From a virus, in the IMG/VR virus record IMGVR_UViG_3300048009_000449, positions 1 to 49,043 of that record: DNA of 49,043 nt; one strand, given 5' to 3'. The stretch's first letter is position 1. Each line of letters begins with the position of its first letter. The notes beneath the pieces were generated by a model, which saw nothing but the letters and a program-made list of their open reading frames with translations, was not told where the DNA came from and did no database searches. The position numbers and the translations under genes are program-made. Of the stretch, positions 29,001 to 38,100 are shown in pieces.

Positions 29001-31196
29001 TCCACTAAATTCTGATTTTATAGAACCAGTTCCAAATACTTTAAATATACCTTCAGTTGAAACGGAAGCACTTACCGAACCAGTTGTAATTAAGTTCGAT
29101 AATAACGCATCTTCAACTAAAGCTGAACGAGGGATGTTAAATAATCCTTCACCACTACCACTAAAGAATCCACTTCCAGATGGTATTTCAATATCTCCTA
29201 TAAAGATAGAACCACTTTCATCAGAAGTTACTTTAAATACACTATCTTCAGTTGATGCAGTTACACTACCACTTGCTATAAATACAGCTTCTCTTGTTAC
29301 TAAAGCTTCAATTGCTTCTTGTGCATCATTAGAAAGTGCTGAGAATGGTATATCAAATAAATCCTCACCACTACCACTATATTTTGAACCACTATTTAAT
29401 TGAACTGCTCCACTAACAAATACCGAACCACTTAATTCAGTTGTTACTGAACCTGTTGATTGTACTCTAAAGAAACCATCAGTTGAAACCGATGCGGTTA
29501 CTGAACCAGTAGATATTAAGTTTGAAATAAGTGCATCATCCGTTAATGCAGTTCTTGGTATATTAAATAATTTTTCACCACTACCACTAAAGAATGAACC
29601 ACTACTTAAAAATACAGAACCTGTAAAAGTAGAACCACTTAATTCTGATTCTACAACTAATCCAAAGTTTGGAGAAACTGATGCGGTTACTGAACCACTT
29701 CTAATATTATTTGTAATAAGAGCATCCTCAGTAAGTGCTGAACGAGGTATATCAAATAACTCCGCACCACTACCACTAAATATACTACCGCTACTTAATC
29801 TTAAACTACCAGTGAATGTAGAACCACTAGCTTCCGATGTTACAACAAACCCATCTTCATCTGAAACAGATGCAGTTACATTACCAGATTGTATTTTAGT
29901 TGATACTTCAACTTCTTCAGCTAATGCTGATAAAGGTATATTAAATAAGTTTTCACCACTACCACTAAAGAATGAACCACTACTTAGAAATACTGAACCA
30001 GTAAATGTAGAACCACTATCTAATGAGTTTACTACAAAACCAGTATCAGGTGATACTGAAGCAGTTACTGCTCCACTAATAATTAAATTCGTTTCTAATG
30101 CATCTTCAGTAAGTGCTGAACGAGGTATATTGAATAAGTTTTCACCACTACCACTAAATGATGAACCACTATTAAGATTAACATTTCCACTAACTAATAA
30201 CGAACCACTTAACTCAGTTGTTACTGAACCCGTTCCGAATACTCTGAAGAATCCATCTTGAGAAACGGAAGCCGTTACTGAACCTGTTGTTATTAAGTTT
30301 GAAAGTAATGCATCATCGGTTAATGCCGATTTTGGTATATTAAATAAGTTCTCACCACTACCACTAAAAGCAGAACCTGATATTAATTGTACATTTCCAC
30401 TTACAAATAAAGAACCACTTAATTCAGTTGTTACTGAACCAGTTCCGAATACTTTAAATACACCATCAGGTGATACAGATGCGGTTACTGAACCTGTTGT
30501 TATTAAGTTTGAGAGTAGTGCATCATCAGTAAGTGCTGATTTTGGAATGTTGAATAAGTTTTCACCACTACCACTAAATGCTGAACCTGAAGTTAGTTGT
30601 ACATTCCCACTAACAAATGTAGAACCACTTATAGTAGTATCTCCAAATACATCTAATGAACCAGTTACTTCTACCGAACCTGTAAATTCTTGCTTATCAG
30701 TTGATAATTCACCAAATCGGTTTGAACCAGATGAGAATATAATTGAAGATGAAATTATTTCAACAATAAGTTCTCTTGCTACTATTCTATTATCAACAAT
30801 TAAATCACCAGTAACTCTTACATCACCAGTAACATCCATATCTCCACCAAATGATGATGATACGTTTACTAAAAACCCAGTATTAGGTGAAATTGATGCG
30901 GATGCAGAACCTGATATTAATCTTACTGCTTCTGGAAGGTTATTTAATTGAGAACCATCTCCAGCAAATGAACCACTAAAAGAACCAGTAACTTGCTCTA
31001 ATTGAAGTGTTGTAACAAATAAACGATTACCATCAGCATCGGAAGCAACAAGCGCAATAGACCCAGATGAAAGTGAACCACTCTCAGGAACACCCAAGTT
31101 TGGTTCTGCTTCATTTAATCGTAGATATTCGTACCTATCCTCCGAAACATCGGATGGTCTTACTACTTTAACCTTTCCGCTTAATAATTGGCTCAT
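20034..31196 (-). CDS. giant modular fibre with collagen-like stalk and cupredoxin-like domains
   Basis: A 3720-aa protein. Residues 1-1070 are beta modules, many marked FSGSGENLFNIPxSAL (about sixteen in the whole protein). Cupredoxin-like domains lie near 1080-1170 (ligands His1107, Cys1159, His1162, Met1165), 1290-1395 (ligands lost) and 2542-2650 (His2587, Cys2636, His2639, Met2642). Residues about 1430-1640 form a domain seen in many phage fibres (LKWNETDGTLDLGM, LQIGQELYY). Three YIKNNQTASMTVLSASYA repeats precede Gly-X-Y tracts at 2381-2540 and 2653-3551. The C-terminal domain (RIDRIGSITIALSNAP to YYGFLSANNIS) is a known marine phage fibre tip type. No S74 chaperone is present. It probably forms a long trimeric fibre; the weak ribosome site suggests coupling to the 286-aa gene 23 nt upstream. 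Confidence 0.88.
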   Translation of the reverse strand: MSQLLSGKVKVVRPSDVSEDRYEYLRLNEAEPNLGVPESGSLSSGSIALVASDADGNRLFVTTLQLEQVTGSFSGSFAGDGSQLNNLPEAVRLISGSASASISPNTGFLVNVSSSFGGDMDVTGDVRVTGDLIVDNRIVARELIVEIISSSIIFSSGSNRFGELSTDKQEFTGSVEVTGSLDVFGDTTISGSTFVSGNVQLTSGSAFSGSGENLFNIPKSALTDDALLSNLITTGSVTASVSPDGVFKVFGTGSVTTELSGSLFVSGNVQLISGSAFSGSGENLFNIPKSALTDDALLSNLITTGSVTASVSQDGFFRVFGTGSVTTELSGSLLVSGNVNLNSGSSFSGSGENLFNIPRSALTEDALETNLIISGAVTASVSPDTGFVVNSLDSGSTFTGSVFLSSGSFFSGSGENLFNIPLSALAEEVEVSTKIQSGNVTASVSDEDGFVVTSEASGSTFTGSLRLSSGSIFSGSGAELFDIPRSALTEDALITNNIRSGSVTASVSPNFGLVVESELSGSTFTGSVFLSSGSFFSGSGEKLFNIPRTALTDDALISNLISTGSVTASVSTDGFFRVQSTGSVTTELSGSVFVSGAVQLNSGSKYSGSGEDLFDIPFSALSNDAQEAIEALVTREAVFIASGSVTASTEDSVFKVTSDESGSIFIGDIEIPSGSGFFSGSGEGLFNIPRSALVEDALLSNLITTGSVSASVSTEGIFKVFGTGSIKSEFSGSVSISESLDVPKIIADEFTGSLSGSVAGDGSQLNNIPQSALSEDATRIASGSATASISPNLGFVVNTSSSIEGDLSVSGRITAEEIFVNFISSSIVISTGSNIFGDDSNTDTQKLFGETQIFGNVTASAKISSSGFVGDGSELFNIPQSALSEDAPLISSGSVTASVSPNFGFVVESTESGSTFSGSIQISGSVTLTSGSSFSGSGENLFNIPQSALSEDSPRISSGSVSASISPNLGLIVNTSASIDGDIDVSGVVSASIFSGSGESLFNIPLSAITEEAFRIVSGSVTASVDPNRGFEVNSTGRFDDSITTSGSLIVSASTSWGPDNLEKIVKVIGTDDGNKYEIDGKRQPLLYLVSGSTYTFNQSDSTNATHEIRFSTTDNGTHAGGVPFTGSVDTGSISAGTNGSQVTIAINFNTPDTLYYYCLNHSGMGGEIRKVLSYPISETIINDTVVVTGSIFTSGSITTTGDIDTNIVRGTQFSGSFSGSGRDLFDIPLSALAEDVEELSFIASGSVTASTDPEFGFKVNTTSSIEGDLNVTGGLYVSTSVIELETLPITQSVTIGQNGFAINGNLKQPLKFLNGLTYHFDISDSSNANNPIKLSQTVDGSHNTGTQYTTGVTTNGTAGNSGAFLKLEVTDNTPKRLYYFSTPSASYGSSIKILEEVPTISQNIINGNTEITGTLDVSSISSAEKISSPFITSSYLTSSVIDFVTGENTFPSQPGRLKWNETDGTLDLGMSGGSASLQIGQELYYPKVVNKAGENLINGTLVMVDPNNPSQGQRIRVIKSISDGTYDSDLLIGVLTENIDNNQEGFATWFGMVRDVKVDLLEDAGLKYTGSTWSEGDILYPDPQRAGGMTNVKPEAPNLKSTIALVERVNGDNIQLLVRPQLGNHLEDLHDVQIVSASNNDIIVFSSSSNRFENRSDNLVLSGSFSGSYTGVYFGDGSNLENVQAAAAPLISSGSATASVASGDTFVVTAPQSGSEFTGSIVTSGSITVGGGGRFVGDGSGLTDIDIANLALTLNVLESGSATASLDETEFKVFNNNISTSVDSSFSGSVNISESLDVGGIITGDGSGITNIDIANLAIDSSKIFTGSVTASVDPLGFFRVENLDPTLRSGSVKVEISGSLEVSQSITASLYRGDGGGLFNIPLDAIEDLELDRIVSGSATASISPNKGFFANTQISGTLFVGDGGGLFNIPADALQDLQLPLIISGGVSASVEPNEGFRVFSPTYGSKFTGSLNISGSVTIPSGSGFFSGSGEGLFNIPADAIVGLDQSRILSGSVTASTNPDDGFVVTSIASGSTFFGEVNFQNDVSASKITVTDEIFSPRITSSFVGSYQGENVGIDVPDDLDILVFDAAANKFRPVTQFGDTAVFPFSDVTQVTFQHNFAIDYPVVQIYETGSNGQIIPQAIESIDSSSVRVTFSGLTSGQAVIGTGGRLAGFVEGDDVVGLVNSASYALFAENAGTASSLVGFDSASLAELGNLSQYIKNNQTASMTVLSASYAETASFAVNAGDFNTDNFVRTDQTASMTVLSASYAESASYAINAVSAEDYVRNNQTASMTVLSASYAATASFALNAGDFVGENFLPNNGTGSFVGRFEVSGSLVVTGSTELIGLETGSSDTVLVINETTNRIEKRDVTAVSGTSGTGGTSGTGGSSGSSGSAGTSGTSGTSGSSGSAGTSGTSGTSGSSGTSGSSGTSGTTGTSGTSGTSGSSGSAGTSGTSGSSGTSGTSGSSGTSGSSGSSGTSGSGGSSGSSGTSGTSGSAGSSGSSGSSGTSGTSGTSGSSGSGGTSGTSGTSGSSGREGGRLFVVENAGFAYSFSGYTGDFPTITLVRGELFYFDVSDVASSHPFALRLSDGNTNTVPGTTNNDPTNGNHSTSVLVKYRVPEDAPDSIVYQCASHSSMIGTIQIVDKYGTSGTSGTSGSSGSSGTGGSSGSSGSSGSSGTSGSSGTSGSSGSSGSGGTSGSSGSSGSSGSSGSSGTSGSSGTSGTSGTSGSSGSSGSSGSSGSSGSSGSSGTSGADGEEGSSGSAGTSGTSGSSGSSGSTGTNGTSGTSGTSGTSGERGSSGSAGTSGTSGTNGTSGSSGTSGSSGTSGTSGTSGTSGTSGTSGTSGSGGTAGTSGSSGTTGTSGSSGTSGSSGTSGTSGTNGTSGSSGTSGSSGTSGTSGSTGTSGTSGTSGTNGTSGSAGTSGSAGTSGTSAEGSSGTSGTSGSSGTSGSSGTTGTSGTSAEGSSGTAGTSGTSGSSGTSGTSGTSGSSGTSAEGSSGTSGTSGSSGSAGTSGTTGTSGTSAEGSSGSSGTSGTNGTSGSSGTSGSSGTTGEDGEDGTSGSSGSSGQDGTFFGSSGSSGTSGSTGTAGSSGINGVDGTDGTSGTTGRDGTFFGSSGTSGTSGSSGSSGSAGTSGSAGSSGTSGTSGTSGQDGTFFGSSGTSGTSGETGTSGTSGLGSSGTSGTSGVDGTFFGSSGTSGETGTSGTSGAGTSGTSGSSGTSGTSGQDGTFFGSSGTTGTSGTSGAGTSGTSGSSGTSGTSGVDGTFFGSSGSSGTDGTSGTSGLGTDGTSGQSGSSGTTGTGGSSGTGGTSGQDGTFFGSSGTSGTNGTSGSSGTSGLSGTSGTSGTSGLDGTFFGSSGTSGSDGTSGQTGSSGTSGVSGSAGTSGVSGTSGQDGTLFGSSGSSGTSGSSGSTGTAGSSGVSGTAGTSGLDGTLFGSSGSSGTSGSSGSTGTAGSSGSSGSSGTAGTSGQDGTLFGSSGSSGTSGSSGSSGTSGVGGSNGSSGTSGLDGTLFGSSGSSGVSGTSGSSGTSGETGSSGSSGSSGSSGLLNVANDGADRVLTMDGDGTGTAQSNLTFDGADLDVTGNVQISGELDVDGDFLGATTFSTRFHENYNNIGNSTGGTTIDLSTANNFRIDRIGSITIALSNAPSAPRAIGFTLLLEDSSGGTATVSWPASIQWANGAAPTLTAGGKDILVFYTYDGGSTYYGFLSANNIS
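20544..23240 (-). repeat. long collagen-like tract with twelve DGT(F/L)FG cassettes
   Basis: About 899 residues (2653-3551) of Gly-X-Y with X and Y mainly Ser or Thr. In the second half, twelve copies of [QRVL]-D-G-T-[FL]-F-G-S-S-G interrupt it at mostly 30-45 residue spacing. Each inserts one residue, leaving three residues between glycines instead of two, so the Gly phase shifts at every cassette. The first eight copies have Phe-Phe and the last four have Leu-Phe. Confidence 0.93.
23577..24056 (-). repeat. first collagen-like tract of the 3720-aa fibre
   Basis: About 160 residues (2381-2540) of uninterrupted Gly-X-Y with Ser/Thr, no proline and no DGTFFG cassette. It lies between the YIKNNQTASMTVLSASYA repeats and the third cupredoxin-like domain. 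Confidence 0.93.
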
Positions 31197-31219
31197 TTAT
31201 TATTAGTCTTAGTATATAA

Positions 31220-32080
31220 TTATTCGTTTGCACTTTCAAGAATCGATAATATTACAGTTAAATTTGTAGAACCTGATACAATTAATGAAAATTGTTGTTC
31301 TAATACTAACTTACCTGCCACAATCGGTGATAATGAATCTCCAGCTGGTATAATTACATTTGTAATTAAATCAACTGGTTCTTGTAAAACTCTCGTTGGA
31401 GTTGATATCGTATCGGATATAGCATCCAATAAATCAACTGATGCTGATATTGAACCTGTTTCTGATACAAATGTATTATCTATGGATTGTGTTACCGAAT
31501 CTTGATATAATCTAGATACAGCCGATGAACCTGTTACCGATTCATTAATAAGTATTTGTTCTACTAATTTAGTGGCATAATCTATTGATTGATATGATGA
31601 AGTGAAATAATCATTAGGAATCAAAATTTCCCCATTCTTATTATAATAAGAAAGAGCTGCTTTTTTAGATTGTAATGTCCCTCCTGCTATTAAATCTGCC
31701 TCAACACCATCCAAAGCAGTTTTAACATATCCTTCAAAAAAGGAAGATGTAAAACTAAATGGAATTTGTGTTAAATTATTTTGAAAATTAATATACGCAG
31801 CAGATTCTTTTTCAATAAAAGTTTGGTTTTTTTCTATAAGTGCAGATGCACTTAAAAAACTACCTGAATTAATTATTGAATCTACTTGAGGTACTGGTAA
31901 TTCCCTATTACTTGTTATACTAATAGTAACGGGCTCGTTTGCTTCACCCGTATTTGTTATCTGAGCTGATAATAAGATAGTAGAAACTCCTTTTGGAGCT
32001 GAATAAACTACATCATCATCACCTGTCAAAGTGGTAAGTACGGATTTAAATGCATTTAGTGGTATTAATTCTTCTGCCAT
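31220..32080 (-). CDS. virion-type protein: split beta domain with an inserted repeat from the giant neighbour
   Basis: A 286-aa protein. Residues 11-60 (VVYSAPKGVSTILLSAQITN and a VTISITS strand) and residues 236-286 (NVIIPAGDSLSPIVAGKLVL and LTVILSILES) correspond to the two halves of the single-domain 110-aa protein at 17910-18242. Between them is a mostly helical insertion. Its residues 77-180 follow the repeat of the 5096-aa protein: ALIEKNQTFIEKE, then LDGVEADLIAGG, YYNKNG and SIDYATKLVEQIL. The Cys-x-Arg-Asp core of that repeat is lost here. The gene lies between the two largest genes, with TAGGA close to the ATG. A role as connector or fibre base is inference. Confidence 0.75.
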   Translation of the reverse strand: MAEELIPLNAFKSVLTTLTGDDDVVYSAPKGVSTILLSAQITNTGEANEPVTISITSNRELPVPQVDSIINSGSFLSASALIEKNQTFIEKESAAYINFQNNLTQIPFSFTSSFFEGYVKTALDGVEADLIAGGTLQSKKAALSYYNKNGEILIPNDYFTSSYQSIDYATKLVEQILINESVTGSSAVSRLYQDSVTQSIDNTFVSETGSISASVDLLDAISDTISTPTRVLQEPVDLITNVIIPAGDSLSPIVAGKLVLEQQFSLIVSGSTNLTVILSILESANE

Positions 32081-32086
32081 ATCCTA

Positions 32087-32095
32087 TATAAATAT
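32087..32095 (-). promoter_or_regulatory. intergenic ATATTTATA motif
   Basis: Coding-strand ATATTTATA only 6 nt before the ATG of the 286-aa gene, with TAGGA between. The spacing is much shorter than at the other sites, which argues against a simple -10 element here. Confidence 0.35.
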
Positions 32096-32113
32096 TTGTT
32101 TTCTTTTTTATCC

Positions 32114-35100
32114 TTAATCTTGCAGTGCTAATGAGAATGGTGTTACAAGTGAGAATAGTGATTTAGAGAATGTTCTACCTTCTAATGTACCAGAAGCTTG
32201 TTTAATAACAAGACCCCCACCAATTCTAAAGTCACCAAGTTCGTTACCTGATGTGAAGAATACTCTACCTCCACCTATTTCAGTAATTTCCTTATCAGGA
32301 TCAGGTACACCATCACCACCTTGGTTAGGAGGTAATGCTTTATAAGTTACCCCAGCACCAGCGTAAGAGAAATCATGCCCAGTTGTAATAATTAAAGAAC
32401 CAAACTCTTCAACTGGTGCCTGTCTAGCAACAAATTGGAATTGAGTTCTTAAATATCTATTAGTTTCTGCAGTTTCTTTCTTTTGTTCGTTTATAACCAC
32501 AGCCGCACTTCCGTATATACCATTGTAATACGATTCAGCTGCTCTAATACTTCTTTCGTTACCACCATAAATGATATCAGTTGCGATAGCATCTAAGATG
32601 AAACCAGTATCTCTATAACATTTTTCTTCATTGTATATAAAGTTAGGGAAAGCAGCGTTTGTGTACGATATTGCTTTACCTTGTAATACTTTCTTAGCGT
32701 TTCTAAGAGCGGTAGCCCCATTATTATTTAAAAATGCTGGGAATACTAATTGTTGTTGTTTGATTATCTTCTCAGCTAACCCTTTAGAGAAATCAATACC
32801 ATCAGTTGTTTGTGGTTTTTGCTCCGTTGTAGCGATTGAAGGAATGTAGTAGTAGAATGTACCTGCTTGTACTGCTCTTTCATTACCACCATATGTTAAA
32901 TCAGTTGCTACTGCATCTATGATGTATCCTAAATCTCTACTACAACTAACTTCGTTGTATTCAAACTCACTCCAAGATGAACTTAGATAAGCGATTGTTT
33001 CTTTTTGTATAAATGTTGTATTATCTCTTAATAACTGAACACCATTTGTAATTTCAGCCGATGGAGTTGTGTATGGTAGATTCTGAACTACATTTTGTGA
33101 AGTTCCATTTGCGAATCTGATTCCATCAACAGTCGGGTCTAATTGATTTTGCTCTGAAGGTGTTCCAGCGTTTGTTGCTCTTGAAGGATATCTCCAATAG
33201 TACAATCCTGCATTAATACTTCTTTCATTACCACCATATACTAAATCAGTTACAGCTGCATCTATAATATATCCAGTATCTCTTCTACACTTATCTTCAT
33301 TATATTTTACATTACTCCAAGAAGATGAGATAAACTCAATTGTTTCGTTTTGTACAAAACTTCTATTGTTTCTTAATAATTCAGCTGATGCAGATACTTC
33401 AGCAGATGCGGTAACAAATGTTATGTTTTCTAACACTTTTTCAGCCAATCTTGCTGAGTAATTGATACCATCAATTGTTTGATTCAATTGTCCATTTGGA
33501 TTACTTTGGAAATTAACAGTTGCATCCGATGGATATAAGTAATAGTACTCACCATTTACTCTACCTCTTTCATTTCCACCATATAAGAAATCAGTTGCTA
33601 CACCATTTAAGATATAACCAGTATCTCTCTTACATTTATCTTCATTGTAATCAAATGTACTCCAAGAAGAAGAAATATATGATATTACTTCATTTTGGAT
33701 AAATTCTTTGTTATCTAAAAGAACTTTATTACCAGCTAATCTTTCAGCCGATGCCGTTACGAATATTTCGTTTTGTACTAATTTACTTGCCACATCACCC
33801 GCGTACTTAATACCCGTTGTAGTTGGTTCTAATTGAGTTGATGTTGCTGATGAAGGATATTTGTAGTAGTATTCTCCTGCAATTTTACTTCTTTGGTTAC
33901 CACCATAAAGTAAATCAGTAGATACTGCATCTAAAATATGTCCAACATCTCTCATACAAGTTGATTCTACATAATCAAACCCTTCCCAAGAAGAACTTAG
34001 GTAAGAAATTGATTCAGATTGAATAAACTCTCTATTATTTCTAATTAATTCAACTGATGCTGATATTTGAGTTGATGGGAAATCAAATGTTACACCTTTA
34101 ACGATTTGTTCAGTTAATTGTGCTGCGTAATTGATACCATCAATAGTTTGTTGAGCTTGAGAACCAGTTCCATTAGCTTCAGATGGGAATTGGTAATAGA
34201 ATCTAGCATTTACCGAAGATGCTGATACAATTCCGTATCTTAAATCTTCTGCTACACCATTTACTATAAATCCAACATCTCTTCTACACTTAACATCATC
34301 ATAATCAAATCCTACCCAAGAAGAAGAAATATATTCCACAACTTCATTTTGTATAAATGTTACACTTTCAGTAATCAATCCATAAGTAGTTAGGATATCT
34401 GAATCAGTAGAAACTGCCCCATAATTAGATGAAGTTGGTGTTGAACCTGTTCCATTTGAGATTGCATCTGATACAATTGCGAATGAAGATGAAATTGTGT
34501 TAAGAATTGTAATATCAGTTATATCACCTCCAGTTGCTGGTGAGAATGAAGTTACTTTAATTCCATTATCGGTATTCAAACTTCCAGTTGGAATAAATAA
34601 TGTTTCTTTGTTAACTAATTTTTGAATTAAATCTTTAGTATAGATTAATGCATCAGTTGTTTCATCTAATTGGTTATCAGTTGCTTCAGATGGGAATCTA
34701 TAATAGAATTCACCAGCGGTTAATGCTCTTTGGTTTCCACCATATCTTAAATCAGTAGCAACAGCATCAATAATAAATCCAGTATCTCTACTACAACTTA
34801 ATTCATTGTATTCAAAGTTTGGATATTTAGCGTTTACGAATGCTACAGTTTCAGCTTGTAAGAATTCTCTATTTTCTCTGATTGTATCATAAACATAATC
34901 AACTTCATTTGATGCAGTTTGGAATATTGCTCCACTTACAATTTCTGATACAAATCCTTGTACGAAATCTACTGCAGTTACAGTTGGGTCTTTTTGTTTA
35001 TTCTCATTTGGTACACCACCAATTATTGCTGCTGATGGATATCTATAATAGTAATCTCCAGCATTTACACTTCTTTCATTTCCACCATAAAGAAGGTCAG

Positions 35101-38100
35101 TTGATACTGCATCTATAATATGAGTAATATCTCTTTTACAAGTTATTTCATTATAAGTAAATCCATCCCAAGAAGATGATAAGAATTCAATTGTTTCATT
35201 TTCAATAAATTCTCTATTGTTTCTAATTAACTCATAAGAACCACTAACTAATGCGGATGCAGTCTGGAATGTGTATCCTCTTACTATACTTTCTGCTAAT
35301 CTACCAGCGTAGTTAATACCATCTAATGTTTGTTGTAATTGTGCACCCTGTGCTTTAGATGGGAAATCATAGTAGAACTTACCATTGAATATAGATGAAG
35401 AGTTTGCGTTATACAACATATCTTCAGCTGCTCCACTTATAATTGCCCCAATATCTCTACTACAACTCGTTTCATTGTAAGATGCAGTTGACCAAGAAGA
35501 TGATAAGTAAGCGATACTTTCACTTTGAATAAATTCAATGTTATCTTTTAGTAAGTTGTAAGCTGCTAATGTTTTTGGTGAATCGGATGGTGTTCCATAC
35601 TCAACAACAGTTGGTAATGAACCAGTTCCATTTTCAACAATTGTAGTTACAATTGCGATTGATGATGAAATCAATCTTTGTTGTAATCTATCTCCAAATG
35701 ATTCTGATGTTATTTGAACTGCATCAGTAACTTTAATTAAGTTATTTTTATCAGAGTTATTCTTAACAACAGTTGGTTTAACAGAAGTACCATTTTGTAA
35801 TATATCTTCAATTATACCAATTGATGATTTTACTTTGTTAACTTCAGTTATAGAACCAACAATAGAAGAAGTAAATTGATTTGTATTAGTTACTTTAATA
35901 TTGCTTTCAGTATTATTTACAATCGCTGGTAAAACACTTATTGAATTTTTATCAGTTCTAACAAATTTATGAACTGATTGAGGTAAGTGTTTAACCGCTG
36001 CTTTAGATGCAGATACAAATGTGTGTACCGATTGAGGTTCATGCTTAACAGCGTTTGCTGAAGCTGATACAAATGTATGTAACGAACCAGAAGCACTTCC
36101 AGCATTTCCTACATTAATTGTAAATGTACCAGTTTGTCTTTCAATACTATTTTGTTCTGCTGATACGAATGTGTGTTCACCAACATAAGATGAAGCACCA
36201 ATATTAATTTTAAATGTATTTGTAGTTACATCAGAAATTGGTAACCATCTTCCAGATGGATAATCATAGTTAGGTCTTGGATAAGATTTTTTAACTTTAT
36301 TTCCATCCAATATACAAGTATAAGATAATCCGTTATCAGAAATCTTAATATAATCACCATTAGTAAAATTATGATTAGCTATTGTAATAATAACATCACC
36401 AGTTAATGAGTTATATGGAGCATCGGTTGGTGTATGTTGAGTTTTACCAACTGAAGTAATTACTATTGATTGTTCTGCATATGGGTCTGAACCTAATCGT
36501 GGATAAGAATGGGTTGTAGCATCTGAATCTTGGTCACAAGTAAATGCAAATGATTCATTTTCCAATACCACACTTCTACCAACTCCTAAACCAAATGATT
36601 CAGAAACAGTTAAAGTCATATCACCACTTAATGCGTTATAAGATGCAGATACAGGTGTAAAGTATTTATTCGGACCCGATACTCCTACATTTACAGTCAT
36701 TGTAGTATCAGTTACCGAAGTAAGTTTCATTGAACGACCAGCGTAAGGGTCTATTCCTAATCTCGGATATGATTTAGTAGATTGGTCATTATCCATATCA
36801 CAAGTAAATGCAAATGAACCAGTATCTAATACGATACCCTCCCCAACACTTAATGTGTGAGTTCCAGTTGTGATTACGAAATCACCAGTTGCTGGGTTAT
36901 AAGTTGCGTTAGATGGAGTCCATTCAACATTAGGACCCGATGCTCCTACATTTACAGTTATAGTATCATCAGTTTTTGATATTATCTCTAATTTATTAGT
37001 ATAAGCAGGTTGGCCAACTGATGGGAGTTTATGTTCAGTTTTATTTCCATCCATATCACAAGTGAATACGAATGATTCAGGTCTTATATAAATTTCTTCT
37101 CCAACATCTAAGGTATGATTTGGAATAGTAACTATAAAGTTTCCGTTAAGAGGATTATAAGCCGCAGTTGTTGGTGTAAATGTACCAACACCATTTTCAA
37201 TGATATTGATAATTTGACCAAATGAAGAACTTACAATACCAAATTCAGTATCAGTTACAAAAGTACCACTAGCAGTTACATAAGAACCAGTTGTTAGTTG
37301 TTGTGGAGCATCCAATGTATCATCAAACCATTTAGCTAATGCGAAAGGAATATCATCGGTTCCTAATCTGATAATATCATTAATAAATCCTACACTTCTA
37401 GTTACATAAGCTGATTCAACTCCACTACCACTTAAAGAAGAAGTAAATTGAGTTGTATCATTAATTTTAATTAACCCTTCAATGTTTTCAGTTAATATAG
37501 GTAATGTACTTACTGAATCTCTATCAGTTCTAATAAATGTATGAGCTGATTGAGGTAAATGTTTTAATGCCCCATTCGAAGCTGATACGAAAGTATGAAC
37601 TGATTGAGGTTCATGCTTAACTGCTCTATTAGATGCAGATACAAATGTATGAATTGAACCACTTGCACTTCCACCATCACCAACATTAATTGTAAATGTT
37701 CCATCTTGTCTCTTCAATCCATTAGTAGTTGCTGATACAAATGTATGTGAACCTACATATGGTGAAGAACCTATATTGATATCGAATGTGTTAGTTGTTA
37801 CATTAGAAATTTCTAACCATCTTCCACTTGGATAATCGTAATTAGGTCTTGGGTAAGATTTTGTAGTTGTATTATTATCTAATACACAAGTATAAGTTAG
37901 AGAGTTATCATCTAATTTGATGTAATCTCCATTATTGAAATTGTGATTAGCTATTGTAATAGTTACATCACCAGTTGCCGAATCATATGGTGCATCAGTT
38001 ACACTATGAGAAGTTGTACCAACTGAAGTAATTTTTATTGATTGTTCTGCGTATGGGTCTGAACCACTTCTTGGGTAAGAGTGAGTAGTTGCGTTACTAT

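Noticed and set aside
3663-32095. T4-type late promoters (TATAAATA) on the plus strand
   Set aside because: The octamer is there, but it points away from all genes and no plus-strand gene is credible; kept only as an alternative reading of the conserved gap motif.
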